Source: a bacterium
Lineage (GTDB): Bacteria; Bacillota; Clostridia; Lachnospirales; Lachnospiraceae
Reading direction: 5' to 3'
DNA: 42,821 bases
NCBI GenBank assembly: GCA_030539495.1
Contig: JAUNRX010000012.1
Location: 1 to 42,821 of the forward strand
Position 1 is the stretch's first letter. Every line of letters begins with the position of its first letter. Shown here piece after piece: positions 1 to 7,984 of this stretch. The notes under the pieces were generated by a model. The model saw only the letters and a list, made by a program, of their open reading frames with translations. It searched no databases and had not been told where the DNA came from. Both the position numbers and the translations under genes were made by a program.

Positions 1-32
1 TAATTGATACTTAGTAATAATTCATACTTAAT

Positions 33-87
33 AAAGAGGGAGTTTGTATTCTTTGTAGAAAAGAGTACAGGCTCTCTCTTTTTTTTA
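33..87 (+). terminator. Intrinsic terminator of a gene left of the window
   Basis: AAAGAGGGAG (33-42) pairs with CTCTCTCTTT (72-81) with one G-U pair. An inner TGTA/TACA pair (45-48/66-69) extends it. A run of T to 87 follows. It would end a plus-strand transcript entering from outside the window. Confidence 0.7.
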
Positions 88-184
88 TTACGAGGAAATT
101 TCTCTTGAAATCCCCCTCATAATGAAAAAACGCCCTAAAAAGAAGGGAAAAGTGTGTGTTCCTTGTAAAGGACTTAAGACGCGC

Positions 185-228
185 GAGTGTGTGGAACACA
201 CTCTATTGTCTTTAAACTATGGTATAAT
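185..228 (+). promoter_or_regulatory. Extended -10 promoter with overlapping palindrome, GH5 gene
   Basis: TGGTATAAT (220-228) is a TGn-extended -10 box, 30 bases before the GTG start. A perfect palindrome, GAGTGTGT-GGA-ACACACTC (185-203), ends where the -35 box would lie (about 200-205), so it is a candidate operator. No good -35 match is seen, which fits an extended -10 promoter. Confidence 0.6.
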
Positions 229-258
229 CTTAATAAAAATAAGCAGGAGGTAGAAACT

Positions 259-1242
259 GTGAATGAATTTAAGGGATATAAAAAAGGAGTTAATTTAGGA
301 GGATGGCTGTCTCAATGTCCTTATAAGAAAAGTCATTATGAAACATTTATTACAAAACAGGACATACTGGATATTGCAGAGAAAGGTTATGATCATGTAC
401 GACTGCCAGTAGATTATGAAGTAATCATTGATGATGATGGAAGCATAAAAGAGAAAGGCCTTGCCTATATCGATCACGCGATTCTTTGGTGTAAGGAGGC
501 CGGACTGCATCTAATTCTAGATTTACATAAGACCAAAGGATATACATTTGATCAGCCAGAAACTGCCCATGCATTCTTTCAAGAAGAGAGCCTAACCGAT
601 TTCTTTCTAGAGATTTGGCACATCCTTGCAACTCGATATGGAAGCTGCAAATGGGTTGCCTTTGAACTGTTAAATGAAATTGTTCCCTATGATGTGGCAG
701 AGGATTGGAACCGTATTGTGGAAAAAACAATTCATGTCATTCGACAGATTACTAAAGATACCTATATTATTATTGGCGGTGTCTGCTATAACAGCGTAGG
801 CACGGTAAAGTTATTGCGTTTTCCGAAGGAAGAGAACCTGGTAGCAACGTTTCATTGTTATGAGCCATTTTTCTTTACTCACCAAGGGGCAAGCTGGGTA
901 GAAATTATACCAAAAGGATTTACCATGAAGTATCCGGAAGAGTTTTCAAAAGCAAAAACGTATCTTGCAGCATCCATTCAGGAAAAATTGCAGAAGAAAG
1001 GAATCAACGAGTTTGGACCGGACTTTTTTGAAACCTTATTTGAGGAAGCAATCGAGGCTGCCGATCAACAGCAGGTTTCTTTATATTGTGGAGAATATGG
1101 CGTAATTGATACTGCAGATCTTGAAAGCACAAAGAAATGGATTGCTGATATTGAGCAGGTATTTGAGCACCATCACATTGGACATGCAATCTGGAACTAT
1201 AAAGGATTAAGTTTTGGCGTAAAAGAAAGAGCCTTATTTTAA
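259..1242 (+). CDS. GH5-family glycosidase (cellulase / exo-glucanase-like), cytoplasmic
   Basis: This is a predicted retaining beta-glycosidase of family GH5 that cleaves beta-linked glucans or related oligosaccharides. The N-terminus has the GVNLGGWL motif of exo-beta-1,3-glucanase-like GH5 enzymes. FELLNEIVPY supplies the acid/base Glu (about residue 140) and YCGEYG the nucleophile Glu (about residue 279). I start at GTG 259, nine bases after AGGAGG (245-250). The longer reading from 187 runs through the promoter and -10 box. The 327-residue protein has no signal peptide, so it should act on imported oligosaccharides. It is monocistronic from its own promoter. The family is clear; the substrate is not. 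Confidence 0.85.
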   Translation: MNEFKGYKKGVNLGGWLSQCPYKKSHYETFITKQDILDIAEKGYDHVRLPVDYEVIIDDDGSIKEKGLAYIDHAILWCKEAGLHLILDLHKTKGYTFDQPETAHAFFQEESLTDFFLEIWHILATRYGSCKWVAFELLNEIVPYDVAEDWNRIVEKTIHVIRQITKDTYIIIGGVCYNSVGTVKLLRFPKEENLVATFHCYEPFFFTHQGASWVEIIPKGFTMKYPEEFSKAKTYLAASIQEKLQKKGINEFGPDFFETLFEEAIEAADQQQVSLYCGEYGVIDTADLESTKKWIADIEQVFEHHHIGHAIWNYKGLSFGVKERALF

Positions 1243-1325
1243 CGAAAAATTAATGATAATGAGGCTTTTTGGTGGTAGAATATGTGAATAGCAGTTCGAG
1301 ACGCTTATATTGAGAGGAGAAAGTC

Positions 1326-2255
1326 ATGAGTAACGAGATTAAAGATGCCATCCAAAAAGTAATCATAGGAAAAGAAGAGGTTATTGACCTAGTGCTGACA
1401 AGCTTACTTGCAGGTGGCCATGTATTATTAGAAGATATGCCCGGAACAGGAAAGACAATGCTTGCAAAGACCCTTGCAGCAGCAATCGATGCTTCCTTTG
1501 CAAGGATTCAGTTTACCCCAGATTTACTACCATCTGACGTAACTGGATTAAATATATTTAATCGTAAGACCAATGAATTTGAATTCCATAAGGGACCGGT
1601 CTTTTGCAATATCCTTTTGGCAGATGAGATAAACCGTGCAACCCCAAGGACGCAGTCAAGCTTACTAGAATGTATGGAAGAAAAACAAGTAACAGTAGAT
1701 GGAGTCACAAGAAAGTTAGAAAAGCCATTTTTCGTAATTGCAACCCAGAATCCGATTGAGACATCCGGAACATTTCCATTGCCAGAAGCCCAGCTGGACC
1801 GTTTTATGATGAAGTTATCCATGGGGATGGTGACAGGAGCCCAAGAGGAAGAAATTTTACTACGATTTATGAATGGAAATCCATTAGAAGAAGTGAAGAG
1901 TGTCTGCACTAAACAGCAGATTTTAGATTTACGAGAAGAAGCAAAAAAAGTGTATGTACATAAAGAATTAATTACCTATATTCAAAAGATTGCAGAAGCA
2001 ACAAGAAATAATAAAGAAATCCTTGCAGGGGTCAGTCCAAGAGCAACAATCGCGTTATTGAAGGCTTCTCAGGCATATGCAAAGATTAAGGGGAGAACTT
2101 ACGTAGTGCCAGAGGATATTAAATTCCTTGCGCCGTTTGTATTGGCACATCGCCTTGTATTACAGGACAGTTTTGGAGATTCCCAGAGTGCAGTCACTCT
2201 AGTAAAACAAGTATTGCATACGGTATCCGTACCAACGGAGGAATGGAGTCGATAA
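1326..2255 (+). CDS. MoxR-family AAA+ ATPase
   Basis: This is an AAA+ ATPase of the MoxR group, thought to act as a chaperone or assembly factor, often together with DUF58/VWA proteins. Walker A is DMPGTGKTML (residues 37-46) and Walker B is LLADEINRATP. The sensor region includes ATQNPIE and the C-terminal lid has the GVSPRATIALLKASQA pattern typical of MoxR. At 309 residues it has the usual length. Start ATG follows GAGAGGAGAAAG. It lies one base from the DUF58 gene, so the two are co-transcribed. The partner substrate is unknown. Confidence 0.93.
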   Translation: MSNEIKDAIQKVIIGKEEVIDLVLTSLLAGGHVLLEDMPGTGKTMLAKTLAAAIDASFARIQFTPDLLPSDVTGLNIFNRKTNEFEFHKGPVFCNILLADEINRATPRTQSSLLECMEEKQVTVDGVTRKLEKPFFVIATQNPIETSGTFPLPEAQLDRFMMKLSMGMVTGAQEEEILLRFMNGNPLEEVKSVCTKQQILDLREEAKKVYVHKELITYIQKIAEATRNNKEILAGVSPRATIALLKASQAYAKIKGRTYVVPEDIKFLAPFVLAHRLVLQDSFGDSQSAVTLVKQVLHTVSVPTEEWSR

Positions 2256-2256
2256 T

Positions 2257-3369
2257 ATGACAATTATAGTAGCAGTCCTGGTGACCATGTTGCTTTCCTA
2301 TGTGATGCTATCTGTTTATGAATGGAAGTGGAATAAAAATCTAGACGTCTCCATTCAATTTGAACAGGATCATGTAAATGAAGGCGAATCAGGAACAATA
2401 AAGGAAGTTGTTGTAAATGAAAAACGTCTTCCCTTGTTATCTTTATTAATCAAGTTTCCCATTGATCGCTCCATTGAATATAGTAATACCGAAAATACGA
2501 AGATCACAGATATGCAGTATCGTAATGACTGTATTGTGGTACATCCATTTGAACGGGTCACAAGAACATTTCAGGTCATGTTTACAAAGCGAGGATATTA
2601 TCGGATTGAGGAAAAAGAATTGGTTGCTGTAGAATTCTTTTATCGAACCTCATTTGTAGAGATGCGAAAGAATGATTCTGGTATTTATGTGTATCCTTCC
2701 CGAACCAAGGTAAGGCAGATTGAGGCCAGTTTTGAGCGAATGATGGGAGAGTACGTAAGTAAAACTTTTGTATATGAAGACCCCTTTGAATTTCAAGGTA
2801 TCCGGGCTTATGAGCCTACGGATCCTATGAAAAAGATTAACTGGGGAATTTCAGCCAAGACAGGAGAACTTATGGTAAACCAGTTCTATGATACCAATCA
2901 TTGTTCCGTCACCATATTCCTTTTAACCATGGAAAATGAAGGGATGGGATATTATGAGGATTTAGCAGAAGAAGCAATCCGTATGGTTCGAACCTATCTA
3001 GAAGTTCTCCTAAGAAAAGGAATACCGGTAAAAGTGGTTACCAATGCAAGTGATATGGAAACAAAGAAGCGCATTGAAGTCAAAGAGGGTGCGGGCATGG
3101 CACATATGGAGTATTGCTTAAAGCAGTTAGCAAAGATTGACGCAAAGAGCAGTGCATGCGAGTTTACGGAGTTATTCAAGCAGCAAGGAAAAAGCAGTAA
3201 TGGCTTGTCGTTGTTAGTCAGCGTATCCCAATCAGATGCATTGAAAGCAGCCTTTGAACAGTATTTAGGAAAGCAAGGAGTAGGACAGTGGATGATTCCG
3301 GTTCATTCCCACTTAGAGCGAAATGCCTCTTCTAGACGAGTACAGATTATTTATGGGGAGGTGGAATAA
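2257..3369 (+). CDS. DUF58 domain-containing membrane-anchored protein
   Basis: The protein has one N-terminal hydrophobic segment (residues 2-20), a beta-rich middle resembling BatA-like/DUF11-type regions, and the DUF58 core. The core shows the family pattern FQGIRAYEPTDPMKKINW followed by SAKTGELMVNQFYD. DUF58 proteins pair almost invariably with MoxR ATPases and have a VWA-like fold. The gene starts one base after the moxR stop and its own stop abuts the next ATG, so the three genes form one operon. Its molecular role is not established; envelope-stress or protein-assembly functions are proposed for the family. Confidence 0.88.
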   Translation: MTIIVAVLVTMLLSYVMLSVYEWKWNKNLDVSIQFEQDHVNEGESGTIKEVVVNEKRLPLLSLLIKFPIDRSIEYSNTENTKITDMQYRNDCIVVHPFERVTRTFQVMFTKRGYYRIEEKELVAVEFFYRTSFVEMRKNDSGIYVYPSRTKVRQIEASFERMMGEYVSKTFVYEDPFEFQGIRAYEPTDPMKKINWGISAKTGELMVNQFYDTNHCSVTIFLLTMENEGMGYYEDLAEEAIRMVRTYLEVLLRKGIPVKVVTNASDMETKKRIEVKEGAGMAHMEYCLKQLAKIDAKSSACEFTELFKQQGKSSNGLSLLVSVSQSDALKAAFEQYLGKQGVGQWMIPVHSHLERNASSRRVQIIYGEVE

Positions 3370-4569
3370 ATGAGTGATCGTATCTGTGAAGAATTGAGCC
3401 AGATCATCCTTGCAGTCATACTCTATCTTACAGTGACCAGCCTTGTGGAAAATGGAGATGTAGTAAATGTAGCAGGGGTTGTGGCAATTGCGCTAATTGC
3501 CTTTGGGATTACAAAGATTGATGAGAAGGTGGAAAGCGCCATTGCCTATTTCCTAATTATGACCCTTTTAATTATTTGCCTTGGATTTGTATGGGTAGAG
3601 TTTCATCTCAAATCGAGTCCCTCTGTTTTAGGGATAAGCTTTTTTATAGGAGCCAGGTGTATGCGGTCAAGAGTGGGAAGGAAGTATGATGGTTTCTTAG
3701 TCCCTAATGTGGGAAGCTTTGCACTAATAACAGTTTGCTATATTGTAATTGAGAGCTTTAAATATCGTAGCACAGGAAATATTATGATTTTCCTAAGCGT
3801 AATGTATCTGTTGCTTCTAGTATATTACGGAAATACAAATGGCCTTAAACGATATATCTGGGATCGAAAAGAAACAACTGTCATGGCAGGAGGCATTATG
3901 AGGAAGATGACCATCCGTTATACTGTGGCATATGTAGTTATGCTGGGGCTTGTACTTTTTCTGGTCACAAGGTTTTCCTATGGAAGCGTGTACGGTATAC
4001 TAAGTCATGTATTTTCCGGTATCTTTTCAGAAGAGGGAATCGAAAAGTTAGAGGAGTATCAACAGGATATCATCCTAAGTCCTATGCCTACCATGGATCC
4101 TTCCATTACAAAGAAGCCATATCAGCAGCCACAAGAAATGGGACCGAAAGCACTAATATCCATTATTGGTGTGCTACGGATCATAGCCCTGTTCCTAGTG
4201 GTAATCCTAATTATTTTCTTAATCGTACATGCAATAAGCCGAAATGGAAAGAAACAAGAAATCGAGGAAGAAGTAACAGATACAAGGGAAAAGCTACTGC
4301 ATCCAAAGAGAAGGCAAAGAGAAGAGGAGCAAAACGAAAGTAATGCCAATAAGGCAATCCGTAAGCTGTATAGAAAGCAAATGAAAGGATTTTGGAAAGC
4401 ACCTGGAGTAACGAAGGAAGATAAGACGCCTAAGGAACAGCGCGAATTGAAGAATAAGTCTGGCGGCCATATTAATGAAGAAGTCGTAGAACTTTATGAG
4501 AAAGCCAGATACAGTGAAGAAGAACTGGAGCATGATGAGGTAAGAAAATTTAAAGCTTTATTAAAGTAA
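3370..4569 (+). CDS. Multi-pass membrane protein with C-terminal DUF4129-like domain
   Basis: This 399-residue protein has about seven or eight predicted membrane segments: six in the first ~155 residues, one near 181-203 and one near 261-288. A charged cytosolic tail follows. The end contains a YRKQMKGF start, a TPKEQ element, and ELYEKARYSEEELEHDE, which match the DUF4129 pattern (TpeEy...yEraRYs). DUF4129 is usually the tail of TgpA-like transglutaminase membrane proteins beside MoxR/DUF58. Here no transglutaminase Cys-His-Asp core is visible. The ATG directly follows the DUF58 stop codon. I cannot assign an activity. Confidence 0.75.
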   Translation: MSDRICEELSQIILAVILYLTVTSLVENGDVVNVAGVVAIALIAFGITKIDEKVESAIAYFLIMTLLIICLGFVWVEFHLKSSPSVLGISFFIGARCMRSRVGRKYDGFLVPNVGSFALITVCYIVIESFKYRSTGNIMIFLSVMYLLLLVYYGNTNGLKRYIWDRKETTVMAGGIMRKMTIRYTVAYVVMLGLVLFLVTRFSYGSVYGILSHVFSGIFSEEGIEKLEEYQQDIILSPMPTMDPSITKKPYQQPQEMGPKALISIIGVLRIIALFLVVILIIFLIVHAISRNGKKQEIEEEVTDTREKLLHPKRRQREEEQNESNANKAIRKLYRKQMKGFWKAPGVTKEDKTPKEQRELKNKSGGHINEEVVELYEKARYSEEELEHDEVRKFKALLK

Positions 4570-4580
4570 GAAATACATAA

Positions 4581-4611
4581 AAAAAGCTGCCGCATAAAGC
4601 GACAGCTTTTT
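4581..4611. terminator. Bidirectional terminator between convergent genes
   Basis: AAAAAGCTG-C-CGC, loop ATAAA, then GCG-A-CAGCTTTTT forms a hairpin with A-run and T-run on its two sides. It therefore serves the DUF4129 gene on the plus strand and the antiporter gene on the minus strand. Confidence 0.85.
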
Positions 4612-4615
4612 GGTT

Positions 4616-6112
4616 TTATACCGTTTCTTTGTCTCTGTAAATCATGTAGTAAGTTACTAACATAGCTACTAAAGCAATACTTCCGGCAATTAAACCATAG
4701 TAACCATTTTGAGTAATACCGGCAGCTAAGAAGCCGATGATACAGCAAACTGCAACACTAAGTGCATATGGAAGCTGCGTATTTACATGGTCAATATGAT
4801 TACATTGGGCACCTGCACTTGCAAGGATGGTAGTGTCGGAGATTGGGGAGATATGATCGCCACAAACTGCACCGGCAAGGATTGCTGCAACACTTACGAC
4901 AAGCATGTTGTGTCCTGGGAATACAGAAGCTGCAATCGGAATTAAGATTGCAAATGTTCCCCATGAAGTACCAGTTGAGAATGCTAATCCGATAGAAATA
5001 ACGAAGAAGATTGCAGGTAAGAACATAGCAACACCGGCAATATTTTCAGGATTCATATGGGAAGCAACGAAACCTTGTAAGTTAAGGTATTCTTCGGAAC
5101 AAATTCCGGAAAGAGTCCATGCTAAACATAAGATCGTAATGGAAGGAGTCATTGCTTTAAATCCTTCTACGATACTTGAGCAGAACTGATTAAAGTTAAT
5201 GATCTTACGTGGTAAATATAGTAGGAACGTAAACACTAATGTAAAGAAGGAGGAAAGTACCAGACTTCTTCCGGCACTAGTATCTGCGAAAGCATCTCGA
5301 ATAGAGATTCCTTGTCCACTAAAGTAACCACCAGTGTAAAGCATAAATCCAACTGCAGATAGAATCAAGAATAGAATAGGAAGAACTAAGTCGATTACAC
5401 GACCAGTACCAACGATTTCAAATTCTTCACTGTCTGCTTCAGAGCTTGTATCTAAACCAGCTTCTTCTACTTTTTTCATTTTGAAGAGATCAATCCCAGA
5501 AATAATGATAAATAGCATAAATACAAGTGTAAATAATGCGTAAAAATTAAATGGAATTGTTTGTAAGAAGATACTAAAGCCCTGATCTTTCATATTCTCA
5601 GGTAAGGAAGTTGCAACAGCAGCAGCCCAACTGGAAACTGGAGCGATAATACAAACAGGAGCAGCAGTTGAGTCAATGATATACGCAAGTTTTGCTCTTG
5701 TTATTTTATGCTTATCCGTAACAGGTCGCATAACAGTGCCGACCGTCAAACAGTTAAAATAATCATCTACGAAAATAAGGGAGCCAAGTGCTGTAGTAGC
5801 AAGTAAGGCACCACGTTTTGTCTTAATTACGCCAGAAGCCCAGTTACCATACGCGAGGCTGGCACCAGATTTACTGATTAATGCAACTAAGATTCCAAGT
5901 AATACAAGGAAAATAAGAATGTCAGCGTTGCCACTCATTTTATCACCCATTACGCTGAATGTAGTATCGACAGCCGTAATTGGATTTCCATTTACTAAAA
6001 GCAATGCGCCTGACAGGATACCAATAATTAACGAGACATAAACTTCTTTAGTAGCTAAAGCAAGGATAATCGCAATCATTGGAGGTAATAATGTCCAAAT
6101 TGTTGCTTGCAT
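4616..6112 (-). CDS. NhaC-family Na+/H+ antiporter-type transporter
   Basis: This 498-residue, highly hydrophobic protein of about 12 membrane helices belongs to the NhaC-type antiporter family (Pfam Na_H_antiporter). Family signatures are a DDYFNCLTVGTVMRPVTD loop, IDSTAAPVCIIAPVSSW, FSTGTSWGTFAI, and GDHISPISDTTILASAGAQC. Members exchange Na+ for H+, and some carry organic acids or amino acids; this sequence alone does not say which. The start ATG has AAGAAAGGAAT upstream on the minus strand. It is a single gene, divergent from the pectinesterase gene and convergent with the MoxR operon. I see no lysine riboswitch core in its 5' region. Confidence 0.88.
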   Translation of the reverse strand: MQATIWTLLPPMIAIILALATKEVYVSLIIGILSGALLLVNGNPITAVDTTFSVMGDKMSGNADILIFLVLLGILVALISKSGASLAYGNWASGVIKTKRGALLATTALGSLIFVDDYFNCLTVGTVMRPVTDKHKITRAKLAYIIDSTAAPVCIIAPVSSWAAAVATSLPENMKDQGFSIFLQTIPFNFYALFTLVFMLFIIISGIDLFKMKKVEEAGLDTSSEADSEEFEIVGTGRVIDLVLPILFLILSAVGFMLYTGGYFSGQGISIRDAFADTSAGRSLVLSSFFTLVFTFLLYLPRKIINFNQFCSSIVEGFKAMTPSITILCLAWTLSGICSEEYLNLQGFVASHMNPENIAGVAMFLPAIFFVISIGLAFSTGTSWGTFAILIPIAASVFPGHNMLVVSVAAILAGAVCGDHISPISDTTILASAGAQCNHIDHVNTQLPYALSVAVCCIIGFLAAGITQNGYYGLIAGSIALVAMLVTYYMIYRDKETV

Positions 6113-6254
6113 AAAAATGTAATTCCTTTCTTAAGTTATATATATATTCAACCCGGGATGGCCCAGATTAAGTATTTTATTCCTAGTAATCTTATAATTA
6201 TTCATTACTAACTTTTACAGTGTACACGAATTACGTTTAAAATGCAATTGTAAT

Positions 6255-6265
6255 GTCAAATTTGA
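6255..6265. promoter_or_regulatory. Palindromic site copy 1 (GTCAAATTTGA)
   Basis: The 10-bp perfect palindrome TCAAATTTGA, preceded by G, lies in the divergent region between the antiporter and pectinesterase genes. An identical 11-mer lies at 6343-6353. On the minus strand it overlaps a TTGACA that could be a -35 box. Candidate regulator-binding site. Confidence 0.4.
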
Positions 6266-6342
6266 AAAAATTACATTACTCTGCTGACACATTACTATGG
6301 AAAAGTCAGTGTAAGGGAGAAATAAGAAGATGAAAAGTGCTC

Positions 6343-6368
6343 GTCAAATTTGAATTCTGTGCTATAAT
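6343..6368 (+). promoter_or_regulatory. Pectinesterase promoter with palindromic site copy 2
   Basis: TATAAT (6363-6368) is the -10 box, with a poor -35 region. GTCAAATTTGA (6343-6353), identical to the copy at 6255-6265, sits in the -35/spacer area, where a bound protein would block or assist polymerase. The start codon is 30 bases downstream. Confidence 0.55.
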
Positions 6369-6397
6369 AAAAAAGACAAAAGGAGGAGGCTAAAGGA

Positions 6398-7393
6398 ATG
6401 ACTACAAAGGAATTAACAAGGAAAATTACAGTCGGGAATGACTCGAATTGTGATTTCCGAACGATAAAAGAAGCATTACATAGCATACCAGAACTTAATA
6501 AGGTCCCAACAACTATCTTCATTAAGAAAGGAATTTATGAAGAGAAGCTTCAAATTACCACACCATATGTTACGTTGGTTGGGGAAGACAAAGAGGACAC
6601 GCTGATTACCTTTGGTGATTATGCGAGGATGAAATTTCCTGATGGTTCACTGATCCGTACATTTAATACGTATACAGTATTTGTAGGAGCAGATGATATC
6701 ACCATTCAGAACCTTACAATCAAAAATAGCGCAGGCCTTGGCGAAAAAGTAGGACAGGCAGTAGCATTATATGTAGAAGGTAGCAGAGTCAAAGTGGAAG
6801 ACGTAAGACTATTAGCAAACCAAGATACGTTATTTACCGGTCCATTACCACATAAACCAGTAGAAGGAAATGACTTCGGAGGACCGATGGAGGGCAAAGA
6901 GCGTATTGTTGGAAAGCAATATTATAAGAATTGCTACATCGAAGGAGACATTGATTTTATCTTTGGATCTGCAACTGCTGTATTTGAACATTGTGAGCTC
7001 TTCTCGAAAGATTTAGGAAAAGAAGAAAATGGTTACGTGACTGCAGCTAGTACGTATGACGGACAAGAATTTGGTTATGTATTCATTGACTGCAAATTTA
7101 CAAGTGATGCGAAAGCGGAAACGGTATATCTAGGACGTCCTTGGCGTGATTATGCAAAGACAGTTCTAATCCATTGCGAAATCGGTGAGCATATTCATAA
7201 AGAAGGATGGAACGATTGGAACAAAGAACTTGCGAGAAAGGTTGCATTTTACGGTGAGTATGATTCATATACCCATGAACAAAAACCAGTCGACTGCAGT
7301 GGCAGGGTAGCTTGGTCGCATGTCTTTAATAAGGAGGAAGCGTCTAAGTACACGCTATTTAATATTTTAGGTCCAGACGAATGGTATAACTAA
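6398..7393 (+). CDS. Pectinesterase (CE8), cytoplasmic
   Basis: The enzyme removes methyl esters from galacturonate residues of pectin or pectic oligomers. It is a right-handed beta-helix protein of 331 residues. Family motifs are all present: GQAVALYV (substrate Gln), NQDTLFTG (catalytic Asp about 143), IEGDIDFIFG (catalytic Asp about 186), and YLGRPWRDY (Arg). The N-terminus has no signal peptide, unlike plant and most extracellular bacterial enzymes, so it should act on imported methylated oligogalacturonides. The ATG is preceded by AAGGAGGAGG. It stands alone, with no other pectin gene beside it here. Confidence 0.93.
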   Translation: MTTKELTRKITVGNDSNCDFRTIKEALHSIPELNKVPTTIFIKKGIYEEKLQITTPYVTLVGEDKEDTLITFGDYARMKFPDGSLIRTFNTYTVFVGADDITIQNLTIKNSAGLGEKVGQAVALYVEGSRVKVEDVRLLANQDTLFTGPLPHKPVEGNDFGGPMEGKERIVGKQYYKNCYIEGDIDFIFGSATAVFEHCELFSKDLGKEENGYVTAASTYDGQEFGYVFIDCKFTSDAKAETVYLGRPWRDYAKTVLIHCEIGEHIHKEGWNDWNKELARKVAFYGEYDSYTHEQKPVDCSGRVAWSHVFNKEEASKYTLFNILGPDEWYN

Positions 7394-7434
7394 GTGATTA
7401 TTAGTGCAAACACTATAAATATAATTAGAATAGT

Positions 7435-7512
7435 TGTCGATATACTGTGTAAGAGGATATTTGGTTCTCTTGCACAGAGTTAAACGACAGCCTTAGAGAA
7501 GGAACCGCCGTT
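7435..7512 (+). promoter_or_regulatory. Structured leader upstream of small ORF
   Basis: CTGTGTAAGAG (7445-7455) pairs with CTCTTGCACAG (7467-7477) in an 11-bp RNA stem with one U-G pair. TGTCG (7435-7439) can pair with CGACA (7485-7489) to close it. Alternatively AAACG (7482-7486) can pair with CGTTT (7508-7512) around a CCTT/AAGG mini-hairpin. The two foldings compete for CG at 7485-7486 just before the ribosome site, so a switch is possible. No U-run follows. Confidence 0.4.
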
Positions 7513-7524
7513 TAGAAGGAGGGA

Positions 7525-7791
7525 GTGAGTACAGCAACGAAGTCAGAAAAAGTGTTAGCCGTGCAACCCATTAGACCGATCGGAACGATAGAAAAATACA
7601 TACGGAAAGACAGCAGAGATTCCAAAAAAGGCGGAAAAAAGGAAGTGGGATTTGACACAATATTAAAAGAAAAGCTGAATAACAATGTCGAACAAGCAAA
7701 TACCAGTGAAGCCGAGTTGATGTTATATTATAATAACAGAGCTAGAGCAATCTCTTATGCAGAGTTCGACAGGTTTCACACACGAGGATGA
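7525..7791 (+). CDS. Small hypothetical protein, 88 residues
   Basis: I do not recognise this protein. It is polar and Lys-rich with no membrane segment. An N-terminal VQPIRPIGTIEKY stretch is followed by a GFDTILKEKL segment and a probable C-terminal helix. The short FxxILxxxL-like element recalls small flagellar-operon proteins, but there are no flagellar neighbours and I do not assign that. The only usable start is GTG 7525, just two bases after AAGGAGG, which is unusually close. It has its own structured leader and a strong terminator, so it is probably a real single-gene unit. Confidence 0.6.
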   Translation: MSTATKSEKVLAVQPIRPIGTIEKYIRKDSRDSKKGGKKEVGFDTILKEKLNNNVEQANTSEAELMLYYNNRARAISYAEFDRFHTRG

Positions 7792-7833
7792 CTTGAAGGA
7801 GTACAAAAGATGACAAACAATTATATAGTAAGG

Positions 7834-7880
7834 TAAGCCGGTATATATGCCCTCCCAGCGTATAACCGGCTTATTTTAGT
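7834..7880 (+). terminator. Terminator of the small ORF
   Basis: TAAGCCGGT (7834-7842) pairs perfectly with ACCGGCTTA (7865-7873). The inner ATATATGC/GCGTATA extends the stem around a CCTCCCA loop. TTTTAGTTT follows. Confidence 0.8.
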
Positions 7881-7930
7881 TTACGGGATACTATAAATTC
7901 TTTATGCCCTATTATAATAGGTAGAAGTAT

Positions 7931-7959
7931 TTGGTAAAATTATAATATAATAATATAAT
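7931..7959 (+). promoter_or_regulatory. Promoter of the YoaP-like gene
   Basis: TTGGTA (7931-7936), a 17-base spacer, and TATAAT (7954-7959). The spacer itself contains further TATAAT-like repeats. The start codon is 25 bases downstream of the -10 box. Confidence 0.6.
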
Positions 7960-7984
7960 GTAATATAGAAAAGGAGGAGCAAGA

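Noticed and set aside
11-199. Minus-strand 62-residue ORF at the left edge
   Set aside because: It spans a terminator and has no ribosome site; its composition looks like translated AT-rich non-coding DNA.
6113-6300. Lysine riboswitch upstream of the NhaC-type gene
   Set aside because: The region is short and AT-rich, and I cannot find the conserved multi-helix core.
7525-7791. Flagellar-operon small protein
   Set aside because: The weak FxxILxxxL resemblance is not enough and no flagellar genes are in the window.
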